Source of the DNA: Variovorax sp. E3
Lineage (GTDB): Bacteria; Pseudomonadota; Gammaproteobacteria; Burkholderiales; Burkholderiaceae_C
DNA length: 38,372 bases
Direction: 5' to 3'
Assembly (NCBI RefSeq): GCF_016082275.1
Contig: NZ_MOWM01000065.1
Span: 1 to 38,372 of the forward strand
The notes below the pieces were generated by a model, which was not told the DNA's origin, did no database searches, and saw nothing but the letters and a program-made list of their open reading frames with translations. Position numbers and translations under genes: made by a program. Positions 16,475 to 24,851 of the stretch are shown here, in pieces (positions within the stretch are counted from its first letter, which is position 1; every line of letters begins with the position of its first letter).

Positions 16475-17463
16475 TCAGGCCCTGAAGGACGCGTTCGCTT
16501 CCGAGGGCGAACCGGGCAACCCGAACTGGTGCCACGCGCGGCGCAGCTGCGTGTCGGAGCCGAAGCCCGACTGCTCCGCCGCCCGCGTGACGCTCGCGCC
16601 CGACGCCAGCGCGAGCTGCGCCGCCGCCAGCCGCAGCCGCCGCAAATAAGCCAGCGGCGCCACGCCCGCATGCTCCACGAACAGCCGCGTGAGGTGTCGC
16701 GCCGAGGTGTGGGCCACCTCGGCCATGCGCGGCACGCTCCAGTCGGCCTGCGGCTGCTCGCTGACCGCGTCCTGCACGCGGTGCAGCGCGGCATGCAAGT
16801 GGTTGCGGTAGGCCAGGAAGGGCGACAGCTCGGGGTCGTGCGGGCCGCGCCGCAGCGCCACCACCATGGTTTGCGCGACCTGCGCCGCCAGCGCTTCGCC
16901 GCACAGCTCGGCGATGCGGTGCAGCACGAGGTCGATGCCGGTCGTCACGCCCGCGCTGCTGTAGAGCGGCGGGTCGATCACGAACACGCGGTTGCTGACG
17001 ACGTCGCAGCGCGGCTCCACCGTGCGCAACTCGCCCAGGTGGTGGTGATGCGTGGTGGCGCGCCGGCCCGCCAGCGCGCCGGCATGCGCGGCCAGCACGG
17101 CGCCGGCGCAAATCGTCACCAGCTCCAGCCCACCACGTTCGAAGCGCAGGCCGCGCAGCCAGTGCAGCAGGTCTTGCGCCTCGGGGTTGTCGATGGCGAT
17201 GCTGTCGCCGGGCAGGCCGACCAGCACCACCCAGCCGGGGCCGCTCCATTGCGTGGGCAGGGGAGAGAGCCCGGCGAGTTCGACGCCGACCGAGCCGTCG
17301 CGGTCGGCCGGGGGCTCGCGAATTCGATCGCGAAGCGCTCGGGCTGCCCCATGGCGCTCAGCCGCTGGTTGGCGATGCGCAACGCCTCGGCCGGGCCGGC
17401 CCAGTCGAGCACGAGGCTGCCGGGCAGGAGCGCGAAGACTACGCGGATGGGCCGTGGGTCCAC
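16475..17463 (-). CDS. GlxA-family AraC-type regulator (GATase-1-like plus AraC HTH), with one apparent frameshift
   Basis: The N-terminal half is a DJ-1/GATase-like sensor domain (VVFALLPGSLVLDWAGPAEA, LELVTICAGAVLAAHAGALA with the nucleophile-elbow cysteine, SSAGVTTGIDLVLHRIAE). The C-terminal ~100 residues are an AraC DNA-binding domain with two helix-turn-helix units (RMAEVAHTSARHLTRLFVEH and VTRAAEQSGFGSDTQLRRAW). The first 55 codons lie in one frame and the rest in the next. Adding one C in the G/C run at 17310-17314 gives FASPPPADRDGSVGVELAGL and a 329-aa protein of normal size. It overlaps the PfpI gene by 25 bases and is the last gene of a three-gene operon it may regulate. Confidence 0.9.
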
Positions 17464-18050
17464 GTGTAGTCCATCTGGCGCGCGGTGCGCTCGGCCAGTT
17501 CGCGGCCGGCCAGCCGTTCGACGAGGTGCAGGCTCATGTCGATGCCGGCGCTGATGCCGGCCGAGCTGACGACGCGGCCGTTGTCGACCCAGCGCACGCC
17601 TTCGCGCACGTCGAGCGCCGGGAACTGCGCGCGCAGGTCGGCAATGTCTTCCCAGTGGGTGGTGACGGCGTCGTCGGTCACCACGCCGCTGGCGGCCAGC
17701 AGGAAGGCGCCGGTGCAGACCGAGGCGACGACCTGGGCGCCGGCCGCGTTGTGTGCGATCCAGCGCAGGGTGTCGGGGCTCGCCAGCGGCGCGTCGACCA
17801 CGCCGCCGGGGACGATCAGCACGTCGGCCTTCGGGCTGTTCGTGAGCGTGTGGTTGGCCAGCAGTTGCAGGCCGGCGCGCGCCTGCACGGGCTGGCCGAG
17901 GGCGACCGAGGCCACCTCGAAGGGCGCGGCCGTGCCCGGCTTCAAGCGCTGGCTGACGCGGCTCGCGGTGGTGAACACCTCGAAAGGGCCGGCGAAATCG
18001 AGCGCCTCGACGCCGTCGAAGGCCAGGATCAGCACGCGCAAGGCGCTCAT
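17439..18050 (-). CDS. DJ-1/PfpI family protein (isonitrile hydratase-like)
   Basis: A 203-aa single-domain DJ-1/PfpI protein: VLILAFDGVEALDFAGPFEV at the N-terminus, DVLIVPGG, the nucleophile-elbow VASVCTGAFLLAASG and SSAGISAGIDMSLHLVERLA. This subgroup includes isonitrile hydratase (InhA) and GlxA sensor domains; the substrate is uncertain. The start ATG at 18050 overlaps the stop of the isochorismatase-like gene by four bases (ATGA). The end overlaps the regulator gene by 25 bases, so the three genes form a tight operon. Confidence 0.88.
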   Translation of the reverse strand: MSALRVLILAFDGVEALDFAGPFEVFTTASRVSQRLKPGTAAPFEVASVALGQPVQARAGLQLLANHTLTNSPKADVLIVPGGVVDAPLASPDTLRWIAHNAAGAQVVASVCTGAFLLAASGVVTDDAVTTHWEDIADLRAQFPALDVREGVRWVDNGRVVSSAGISAGIDMSLHLVERLAGRELAERTARQMDYTWTHGPSA

Positions 18051-18607
18051 GCCACGGCCCGTTCCAGCGCCTGCGCCACGGTGCACACGGTGGCGAAGCG
18101 GCCGTGCAGCACGGTGGCGGTGCGGGTCTTGATGTCGGCGGCCGACAGCGGCTGGCCGTCGGGCTGCAGCATGTCGAAGGTCAGCGTGGCGTCGGTCACG
18201 TAGTCGACCTCCCAGCCCAGGTCCGAGGCGTGGCGCGTGGTGGTTTCGCAGCACTGCTCGGTGCGGATGCCGCTCACGATCAGGCGGCCGATGCCGTTCT
18301 GCGTGAGCCAGACGTCGAGCCCGCTGTTGACCAGCGCGCTGTGGCGGTGCTTGGTGAAGGTGGCCGCGGCCTCGAAGTGCGCGAGCCCGGCAAGGGGGCG
18401 CACATGGCCCGACTCGACCGCGAAGGGGTTGCTCGCGTCTGACGGTTCGTCGGTGTGGAAGACCCGCACGATCGGCAGGCCGGCGGCGGCGCAGCCTTCG
18501 ACGAGGGCGTTCTGGGCGCGGAGATAGGCGGCGGCCAGGCTTTCGTTCCAGTAGGGGCGCTGGCGGAACGACTCCTGGGCGTCGATCACAATCAGACAGG
18601 TTTTCAT
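18047..18607 (-). CDS. Isochorismatase-family cysteine hydrolase
   Basis: A 186-aa cysteine hydrolase of the isochorismatase-like superfamily. The catalytic triad is visible: Asp in CLIVIDAQESF, Lys in TFTKHRHSAL, and Cys in SGIRTEQCCETTTRHASDLG. Members include nicotinamidase, N-carbamoylsarcosine amidohydrolase and many unassigned amidohydrolases. I chose the ATG at 18607 (MKTCLIVIDAQ), since this is where the family begins; the open frame extends only five codons further. It is the first gene of the operon with a PfpI-like protein and a GlxA-like regulator, suggesting breakdown of a small amide or related compound. Confidence 0.9.
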   Translation of the reverse strand: MKTCLIVIDAQESFRQRPYWNESLAAAYLRAQNALVEGCAAAGLPIVRVFHTDEPSDASNPFAVESGHVRPLAGLAHFEAAATFTKHRHSALVNSGLDVWLTQNGIGRLIVSGIRTEQCCETTTRHASDLGWEVDYVTDATLTFDMLQPDGQPLSAADIKTRTATVLHGRFATVCTVAQALERAVA

Positions 18608-18730
18608 GGCGGCGGCTCGCAAGGTGCGAAGTGGATGATGCTGCCTATTCTTCCAGGTGGCCAGCCGGCAGTCCGTGCCGGGGCGGACCAGAATCGATCA
18701 GTTCCGGACATCGCTGCCCGGAAAATCGTC

Positions 18731-19821
18731 TCAGACCAGCGCAGCCGCCTGCAGCTCTTTCTTCAGGTACGCGTAGTACAGCGGCGCCGCCACCAGCCCG
18801 GCCGGGCCGAACACGGCCTCGGCCACGAACATCACGGCCAGCAGCTCCCACACGCTCATCTGCGTGCGGGCGCGACCACCTTGGCGTTGATGACGTACTC
18901 GGCCTTGTGGATCACGATCAGGAAGATCAGGCAAGCCGCCGCCGTGACCGGCGAAACCGACAGCCCCACCAGCGTGATCACCGAGTTGCACACCAGGTTG
19001 CCGACGATCGGCACCAGCCCCGCCACGAAGGTGAGGGTGATGAGCGCCGGCGTGTACGGCAGGTGCGCGCCCCACATCGGCATGATGAAGAGCAAAAAGA
19101 TGGCGGTCAGCAGCGTGTTGAAGGCCGCGATCCAGAACTGGGCCGCCACGATCTGGCCGAAGGCCTCGCCGAAGGTCTGCACGCGCTGGTGCAGCTGTTC
19201 GGCCAGCGGCAGGCGGCGCAGCGACGCATGGGACACGGCCGCCAGTGCGCCGACGATCAGCCCCACATAGGAAAAGAGCAGCCCGTGCAGCCATGCGCGG
19301 CCCGCCATGGCCAGCGAACCGGCCTGCGCGCGCAGGTAGTTGGCGATCACGCGCTGGATTTCGGCGGCGCCCTCGGGCAGGTAGGCCGCGATTTCGCCGG
19401 GCAGCTTGGAGCGCAGCTCGAGCACGGTGCGCGCCGTGTAGTCGAGCAGTTCGCGGTACTGGTCGGGCGCGTCGACGATGTATTCGCGGGCTTGCGACAG
19501 CAGCAGCGTGAGCAGCGCGATCGGCCCCACCAGCACCAGAATGACGGCCAGCACGCCGGCCCAGCCGTCGGCCCGCTCGGGGCGCTTGCCCAGCGGCGGA
19601 ATGCGCCGCAGCCCGCCGGACAGCGCCCGCGCGAACCAGCGCGTGGCCAGGAAGCCGATGCACACGCACAGCAGCCCCGGCAGCAGGTGCTCCCACATCA
19701 CCAGCAGCAAGGCCGCCAGCATCAGCAGGTAGCTTGCAACCATCACGCCGCGCGAGGCGGTCGGGCGGTGCGCGGAGACCGCGGGAACGGCGGGGGTGAT
19801 GGGTTGCGGCTTCTTGGCCAT
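18731..19821 (-). CDS. AI-2E family transporter (PerM-like), with one apparent frameshift
   Basis: A membrane protein with about seven to eight hydrophobic segments and the AI-2E family pattern. It shows GLLCVCIGFLATRWFARALS, a periplasmic helical stretch rich in LRSKLPGEIAAYLPEG, NTLLTAIFLLFIMPMWGAHL and FVAGLVPIVGNLVCNSVITL. The C-terminal tail lies in the next frame (RTQMSVWELLAVMFVAEAVF, then GPAGLVAAPLYYAYLKKEL). Adding one G near 18873 restores INAKVVGARTQMSVWELL and a 363-aa protein. Few members have proven substrates (quorum signal AI-2, sodium/proton exchange), so the transport role is open. It starts 51 bp after purM on the same strand and probably shares its transcript. Confidence 0.9.
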
Positions 19822-19872
19822 CCGGGTGTCGGGTGCTCTTTGCTCAGGACGTGGGGACGGAGCAGCCGGCGG

Positions 19873-20913
19873 TCAGCCGGCGACCACCGCGGCGCCTTCG
19901 CCGCGCGCGGCGATCACGCCGATTTCATGCACCGATTCGCCGGCGGCGCGCAAGGTGGCGGCGCAGGCGGCGGCTTCGGCCGCGTCGATCACGACCACCA
20001 TGCCGATGCCGTTGTTGAAGGTGCGGTTCATCTCGATGTCGTCGATGCCGGCCACCTTCTGCAGCCAGGCGAACAGCTCGGTCTGCGGCCAGCTGCCCTT
20101 CTTGAGGTGGGCGGCCGTGCCTTCGGGCAGCACGCGCGGGATGTTCTCGAGCAGGCCGCCGCCGGTGATGTGCGCCAGCGCCTTGATCGGGTGCTTGCCC
20201 AGCGCCTCGAGCACGGGCTTCACGTACAGGTGGGTGGGCTCCATCACGGCTTCGCGGAAGGGCTTGCCGTCGAGCGTGGCGGGCAGGTCGGCGCCGGCGC
20301 GTTCGATGACCTTGCGCACCAGGCTGAACCCGTTGGAGTGCACGCCGGCCGAGGCCAGGCCCAGCACCACGTCGCCGGGCTTGACGTTCTGGCCCGTGAG
20401 GATTTTCGACTTTTCGACCGCGCCGACCGCAAAGCCGGCCAGGTCGTATTCGCCGGCCGGGTACATGCCGGGCATTTCGGCGGTTTCGCCGCCGATGAGC
20501 GCGCAACCCGACAGTTCGCAGCCGCGGGCGATGCCGCCGACCACGGCGGCCGCCGTGTCCACGTCGAGCTTGCCGCAGGCGAAGTAGTCCAGGAAGAACA
20601 GGGGCTCGGCGCCTTGCACCAGCACGTCGTTCACGCTCATGGCCACCAGGTCGATGCCGACCGTGTCGTGCATGTTCCACTCGAAAGCCAGCTTGAGCTT
20701 GGTGCCCACGCCGTCGGTGCCGCTCACCAGCACCGGCTCCTTGTAGCGCTTGGGCACCTCGAACAGGGCGCCGAAGCCGCCGATGCCGGCCAGCACGCCT
20801 TCGCGCATGGTCTTTTTGGCCAGCGGCTTGATGCGGTCGACCAGGGCGTCACCGGCATCGATATCGACACCGGCATCCTTGTAGCTGAGCGGGGTGGGCG
20901 TAGGGGAGGTCAT
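19873..20913 (-). CDS. purM: Phosphoribosylformylglycinamidine cyclo-ligase (AIR synthetase)
   Basis: A 346-aa ATP-dependent enzyme that closes the imidazole ring in purine synthesis, giving AIR. Signatures include YKDAGVDIDAGDALVDRIKP, VSGTDGVGTKLKLAFE, GIDLVAMSVNDVLVQGAEPL, ALIGGETAEMPGMYPAGEYD, ASAGVHSNGFSLVRKV and HITGGGLLENIPRVLPEG. Length and start are standard. It is divergent from hda, and the 140-bp gap between them holds no clear consensus promoter beyond a TAGAAT at 20998-21003 reading toward hda. Confidence 0.97.
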   Translation of the reverse strand: MTSPTPTPLSYKDAGVDIDAGDALVDRIKPLAKKTMREGVLAGIGGFGALFEVPKRYKEPVLVSGTDGVGTKLKLAFEWNMHDTVGIDLVAMSVNDVLVQGAEPLFFLDYFACGKLDVDTAAAVVGGIARGCELSGCALIGGETAEMPGMYPAGEYDLAGFAVGAVEKSKILTGQNVKPGDVVLGLASAGVHSNGFSLVRKVIERAGADLPATLDGKPFREAVMEPTHLYVKPVLEALGKHPIKALAHITGGGLLENIPRVLPEGTAAHLKKGSWPQTELFAWLQKVAGIDDIEMNRTFNNGIGMVVVIDAAEAAACAATLRAAGESVHEIGVIAARGEGAAVVAG

Positions 20914-21053
20914 GGGTGGTCGAGGTCAGGAAGGACGCGAAAGGGTGCGAAGAGCAGGAGCTGAAGGAGGCGCCGGTAACCATGGTGGCCGGGCCGATAG
21001 AATTCCTCACGATTTTAAGGGCCCTCGCGGCCCCCTCCATGAACCTTCCCGGG

Positions 21054-21740
21054 ATGAAACAGCTCGCGCTCGATATCGGCATTGCGACGGGCCCCAGCTT
21101 CGACGCCTTTTTTGCCGGCCCCAACGAGGCGGCGCTGCGACACCTGCAAGTGTGGGTGGGCGGCGCCGGCAGCCCTGCGCTGCACTCGCCGGTGCCGACC
21201 TACTTGTGGGGCGAAGGCGGCAGCGGCAAGAGCCATCTGCTCGAATCGGTGCGTGTCGCACTGCGCGAGCAGGGCGCCAGCGTGGGCTGGCTCCACGCCG
21301 GTCTGCTGGAGCCGCCCGAGTTCGACGAGCGCTGGGGCGCCGTCCTGCTCGACGACGTCCACCTCTACACCGCGGTGCAGCAGCACGCGGCCTTCAACTG
21401 GTTCGTCAACGCACAGACCCTGCAGCGCGGCGTGGTCGCCGCCGGCGCCTTGCCGCCGGCCGACCTGCCGCTGCGCGAAGACCTGCGCACCCGCCTGGGC
21501 TGGGGCCATGTCTTCCACCTGCAGGTGCTGAGCGAAAGCGAACGCCGCGCGGTGCTGCGCCAGGCCGCCGACGCGCGCGGCGTGATGCTGTCCGACGACG
21601 TGCTCGACTACATGCTGCATCGCTTCAGCCGCGACCTGGGCAGCCTGATGGAGCTGCTCTCGCAGCTCGACGGCTACGCCCTGCAGACCCAACGCGCGAT
21701 CACCATTCCGCTGATCCGCTCCATGCTCGAGAACGAATAA
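21054..21740 (+). CDS. hda: DnaA regulatory inactivator Hda
   Basis: A 228-aa DnaA-like AAA+ protein. Hda with the DNA clamp stimulates ATP hydrolysis by DnaA and so limits re-initiation. The N-terminal MKQLALDIG is the clamp-binding motif region. YLWGEGGSGKSHLLESV is Walker A, VLLDDVHLY is Walker B, and the C-terminal LHRFSRDLGSLMELLSQLDG holds the arginine-finger type helix. I chose ATG 21054 because the clamp-binding motif normally sits at the extreme N-terminus; ATG 21039 (five codons earlier) is the alternative. It heads hda-pcnB-folK. Confidence 0.93.
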   Translation: MKQLALDIGIATGPSFDAFFAGPNEAALRHLQVWVGGAGSPALHSPVPTYLWGEGGSGKSHLLESVRVALREQGASVGWLHAGLLEPPEFDERWGAVLLDDVHLYTAVQQHAAFNWFVNAQTLQRGVVAAGALPPADLPLREDLRTRLGWGHVFHLQVLSESERRAVLRQAADARGVMLSDDVLDYMLHRFSRDLGSLMELLSQLDGYALQTQRAITIPLIRSMLENE

Positions 21741-21765
21741 GAGCGAACTAGGCTTTCAACCAACA

Positions 21766-23388
21766 ATGATCAAGAAATTCATCGACAAGCTGCTCGGCAA
21801 GACCGCCGCCGGCGCACAGGGCAAGAGCCGCTTCGGCAAGCGCCAGGAGGTGCCGGCGGAGGTTCACAAGATCGATCCGGCCCTGGTCGACGAACGCGCG
21901 AAGAACGTGGTCACCACGCTGCAGCAGGCGGGCTACGAGGCCTACGTGGTGGGCGGCGCGGTGCGCGACCTGCTGCTGGGGCTGCGCCCGAAGGACTTCG
22001 ACGTGGCCACCAACGCCACGCCCGAGCAGGTCAAGTCGCTGTTTCGCCGTGCCTTCATCATCGGGCGGCGTTTTCGCATCGTGCACGTGGTGTACGGCCG
22101 GGGGCGCGAGCACGAGGTGATCGAGGTCTCGACCTTCCGCGCCTACATGGACAACACCGCCGCCGAACAGGTCGCCGGCAACGAGCGCACCAGCAAGGGC
22201 GAGCTCGCCAGCATGAAGCACGCCGTGGACGCCAGCGGCCGCGTGCTGCGCGACAACGTCTGGGGCCCGCAGGAAGAAGACGCGGCGCGCCGCGACTTCA
22301 CCGTGAACGCCATGTACTACGACCCGGCCAACCAGGTCGTGGTCGACTATCACAACGGCATCAAGGACGCCCAGAAGCTCACGCTGCGCATGATCGGCGA
22401 CCCGGCCACGCGCTACCGCGAAGACCCGGTGCGCATCATTCGCGCCATCCGCTTCTCGGCCAAGCTCGCGGCCCTGGGCTTCAAGATGGAAGCCAAGACA
22501 GCCGCCCCGCTGATCGAGTCGAGCAAGCTCCTGGCCGACGTGCCGCAGAGTCGCCTGTTCGACGAAATGCTCAAGTTGTTGCAGACCGGCCATGCCATCG
22601 CAACGGTCGAGCAACTCAACAAGCTCGGACTGGCGCGCGGCATCTACCCGCTGCTGGACGTGGTGGTGGAGCGCGCCGACCAGCCCTTCGTGAAGGCCGC
22701 CCTGCAGGACACCGACCGCCGCGTGGGCGAGGGCAAGCCCGTGGCGCCCAGCTTCCTGCTGGCCTGCGTGCTGTGGGCCGACGTGCGCGACGGCTGGGCC
22801 CAGCGCCAGGAAGGCCAGCGCGGCCAGCGCCCGCAGGCGCCGTTCCCGGCGCTGCAGGACGCCATCGACGACGTGTTCAATTCCCGCATCGGCGACGTGT
22901 CGGGTCGCGGCAAGCTGGCCGCCGACATGCGCGAGATCTGGATGATGCAGCCGCGCTTCGACAAGCGCACCGGCTCCACGCCCTACAGCCTGGTCGAGCA
23001 GGCGCGCTTTCGCGCCGCCTTCGACTTCATGCGCCTGCGCGCCGACGTGGGCGAGGTGAGCGAGGCGATTGCCGAGTGGTGGCAGGAATTCAGCACCGCC
23101 GACGACGTGCGCCGCCAGGACCTGCTCGAGCAGGTGCGCGAAGAGCAGAAGGGCCGCCAGCGCGTGCGCGTGCGCGATACCGCCGCGCCGGCCAAGCTGC
23201 GCAACGAACCCGTGGCGCGCCAAAGCAACACGACCGACTCGGATGCCGGGGACGAAGTGGAAGTCGAGGCCGGCGCCGTGCCGCCCGACGGCGAGGCCGT
23301 GCCGCGCAAGCGTCGGCGCCGCCGCAAGCCGCGTCCCGCCGGTAGTGGCAGCGGCGGTGAGGGCGGCGGGAGCGCCGCAGGCGAATGA
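21766..23388 (+). CDS. pcnB: Poly(A) polymerase I
   Basis: A 540-aa nucleotidyltransferase that adds 3' poly(A) tails to RNA and promotes decay. Visible parts are GGAVRDLLLGLRPKDFDVAT (catalytic Asp-x-Asp), RRFRIVHVVYGRGREHEVIE, RRDFTVNAMYYDPANQVVVD, and DPATRYREDPVRIIRAIRFS. Together these separate it from CCA-adding enzymes. The last ~70 residues are a charged, basic tail (PRKRRRRRKPRP, then a Gly/Ser-rich end) that probably aids RNA binding. The stop overlaps the folK start by four bases. In many relatives a HAD phosphatase gene lies between hda and pcnB; here there are only 25 bp. Confidence 0.95.
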   Translation: MIKKFIDKLLGKTAAGAQGKSRFGKRQEVPAEVHKIDPALVDERAKNVVTTLQQAGYEAYVVGGAVRDLLLGLRPKDFDVATNATPEQVKSLFRRAFIIGRRFRIVHVVYGRGREHEVIEVSTFRAYMDNTAAEQVAGNERTSKGELASMKHAVDASGRVLRDNVWGPQEEDAARRDFTVNAMYYDPANQVVVDYHNGIKDAQKLTLRMIGDPATRYREDPVRIIRAIRFSAKLAALGFKMEAKTAAPLIESSKLLADVPQSRLFDEMLKLLQTGHAIATVEQLNKLGLARGIYPLLDVVVERADQPFVKAALQDTDRRVGEGKPVAPSFLLACVLWADVRDGWAQRQEGQRGQRPQAPFPALQDAIDDVFNSRIGDVSGRGKLAADMREIWMMQPRFDKRTGSTPYSLVEQARFRAAFDFMRLRADVGEVSEAIAEWWQEFSTADDVRRQDLLEQVREEQKGRQRVRVRDTAAPAKLRNEPVARQSNTTDSDAGDEVEVEAGAVPPDGEAVPRKRRRRRKPRPAGSGSGGEGGGSAAGE

Positions 23389-24068
23389 GCGCGTCCGACA
23401 AGCCGAAGGACGGCAAGAACAGCGGCACCCCCAAGGGGAAGCCGCCGCGCGGCGCGGCCGCCAAATCGACCGGTGCGAAGCCTGCGGGCGGCAAGCCGGC
23501 CGGCGTGAAACCGGCGGGCGCCAAACCCGCGGGCGCCAAGGGCGCGCCACCGGCACGGCGAGCTCCCTCCAGGCCCGCTCCGCGCCGCGTGCGCGAGGAC
23601 TACCCGACCGTGCAGGCCTTCGTCGCCATCGGCGCCAACCTGGGCGATGCCGAGGCCACCGTCAAGGCCGCCATGGACGCCCTGGGCGCCCTGCAGCGCA
23701 CCCAGGTCACGGCGCGCTCGTCGCTGTACCGCAGCGCGCCGGTCGATGCCACGGGCCCCGATTTCATCAACGCCGTGGTGGCCCTGCGCACGGGGCTGGA
23801 CGCCGAGCAGTTGCTCATCGCCATGCAGCGCCTCGAAACGCAGGCCGGCCGCGAGCGCCCGTTCCCCAACGCGCCGCGCACGCTCGACCTCGACCTGCTG
23901 ATGCACGGCAATTCCGTCATCGACACCCCCACGCTGACCCTGCCGCATCCCCGCATGCGCGAGCGGGCCTTCGTGCTGAAGCCGCTGGCCGAAATCGCGC
24001 CCGACAAGGTGCCGCGCGTGGCGCTGTCGCGCGTTTCGGGCCAGGTCATCGAGCGCATCCGCAACTGA
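23385..24068 (+). CDS. folK: 2-amino-4-hydroxy-6-hydroxymethyldihydropteridine diphosphokinase with repeat-rich N-terminal extension
   Basis: HPPK transfers pyrophosphate from ATP to the pterin in folate synthesis. The catalytic domain spans residues ~75-227 with AFVAIGANLGDAEATVKAAM, LYRSAPVDATGPDFINAVVA, RPFPNAPRTLDLDLLMHG and LPHPRMRERAFVLKPLAEIA. The first ~70 residues are unusual: four to five tandem copies of a KPAG(G/A/V) unit followed by an Arg/Pro/Ala-rich stretch, highly basic and certainly disordered. FolK is usually about 160 aa. ATG 23385 overlaps the pcnB stop (ATGA). An internal start close to residue 70 is not evident, so the extension is probably translated. Confidence 0.93.
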   Translation: MSASDKPKDGKNSGTPKGKPPRGAAAKSTGAKPAGGKPAGVKPAGAKPAGAKGAPPARRAPSRPAPRRVREDYPTVQAFVAIGANLGDAEATVKAAMDALGALQRTQVTARSSLYRSAPVDATGPDFINAVVALRTGLDAEQLLIAMQRLETQAGRERPFPNAPRTLDLDLLMHGNSVIDTPTLTLPHPRMRERAFVLKPLAEIAPDKVPRVALSRVSGQVIERIRN

Positions 24069-24132
24069 CAGCCGGCCGGCGGGTACCCCGTCGGCCCGGT
24101 CCGGTTCCGCCCTCCCATTACACTTGCGCGGT

Positions 24133-24161
24133 TTTTCACGACTCTGTCACACGCCTGTGGC
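24133..24161 (+). promoter_or_regulatory. PHO-box-like direct repeats upstream of DUF47-pit
   Basis: CTGTCAC (24144-24150), four bases, CTGTGGC (24155-24161) reproduce the PHO-box layout of two 7-mers resembling CTGTCAT separated by 4 bp. A weaker third unit TTTTCAC lies 11 bp upstream (24133-24139), keeping the same phase. The element ends 31 bases before the DUF47 ATG. PhoB binding is inferred; direction of control (activation or repression) cannot be told. Confidence 0.5.
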
Positions 24162-24192
24162 AGGGCGAGACCCGAGATTCCAGGAGAGCGCC

Positions 24193-24837
24193 ATGTTCGG
24201 CAAGCTGCTGCCCCGCGAGGGGAATTTTTTTGAGATGTTCAACCAGCACGCCGAGCGCATCGTCGAGGCGGCGCGGGCGTTCGAGCAACTCGTGGCCAAT
24301 TACAGCGACGTGCACCTGCGCGAGCAGTACAACCGCGACGTCGACAACGCCGAGCGCGCCGCGGACCGCGTCACGCACGACGTCAACCGGCTGATCCACA
24401 AGACCTTCATCACGCCCATCGACCGCGAGCAGATCCACAAGCTCATCAACACGATGGACGACGTGGCCGACCTGATCCAGGACTCGGCCGAGACCATGGC
24501 GCTGTACGACGTGCGCCACATGACCGACGAGATCGTGCGCCTCACGGCCCTGAGCGTGAAGTGCTGCGACCGCCTGAAGGACGCCGTCAAGTTCCTCGGC
24601 AAGATCGCCGACCCGGCCGTGGCCGAGGCCACGCTGAAGACCTGCGAGGAAATCGACCGCCTCGAGTCGGACGCCGACCGCGTCATGCGCAGCGCCATGA
24701 GCAAGCTGTTCCGCGAGGAGCCCGACGTGCGCGAGGTCATCAAGCTCAAGGCGATCTACGAGCTGCTCGAGACGATCACCGACAAGTGCGAGGACGTGGC
24801 CAACGTGATCGAGGGCATCGTCCTCGAGAATTCCTGA
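24193..24837 (+). CDS. DUF47-family PhoU-like protein
   Basis: A 214-aa all-helical protein (MFGKLLPREGNFFEMFNQHA start; YNRDVDNAERAADRVTHDVN, NTMDDVADLIQDSAETMALY and YELLETITDKCEDVANVIEG). DUF47 proteins are PhoU-like and bind metal through acidic patches; they are thought to regulate the neighbouring Pit transporter. ATG 24193 is preceded by AGGAGAG. It ends 14 bp before the pit gene, the standard DUF47-pit pair (orfA-pit in Sinorhizobium). A PHO-box-like element lies just upstream. Confidence 0.92.
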   Translation: MFGKLLPREGNFFEMFNQHAERIVEAARAFEQLVANYSDVHLREQYNRDVDNAERAADRVTHDVNRLIHKTFITPIDREQIHKLINTMDDVADLIQDSAETMALYDVRHMTDEIVRLTALSVKCCDRLKDAVKFLGKIADPAVAEATLKTCEEIDRLESDADRVMRSAMSKLFREEPDVREVIKLKAIYELLETITDKCEDVANVIEGIVLENS

Positions 24838-24851
24838 GCGGGTAGCGACCG

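Noticed and set aside
18665..18681. CCGGCA/TGCCGG hairpin between AI-2E and the isochorismatase-like gene as a terminator
   Set aside because: There is no T tract on the relevant strand and 6-bp GC stems are frequent by chance here.
18631..20964. 777-aa plus-strand open frame
   Set aside because: It is antisense to AI-2E and purM; Gln/His/Arg-rich translation is typical of the reverse strand of GC-rich genes.
21741..21765. Loss of a HAD phosphatase gene between hda and pcnB
   Set aside because: The gap is only 25 bp with no remnant, and I cannot say from this window whether close relatives have the gene.
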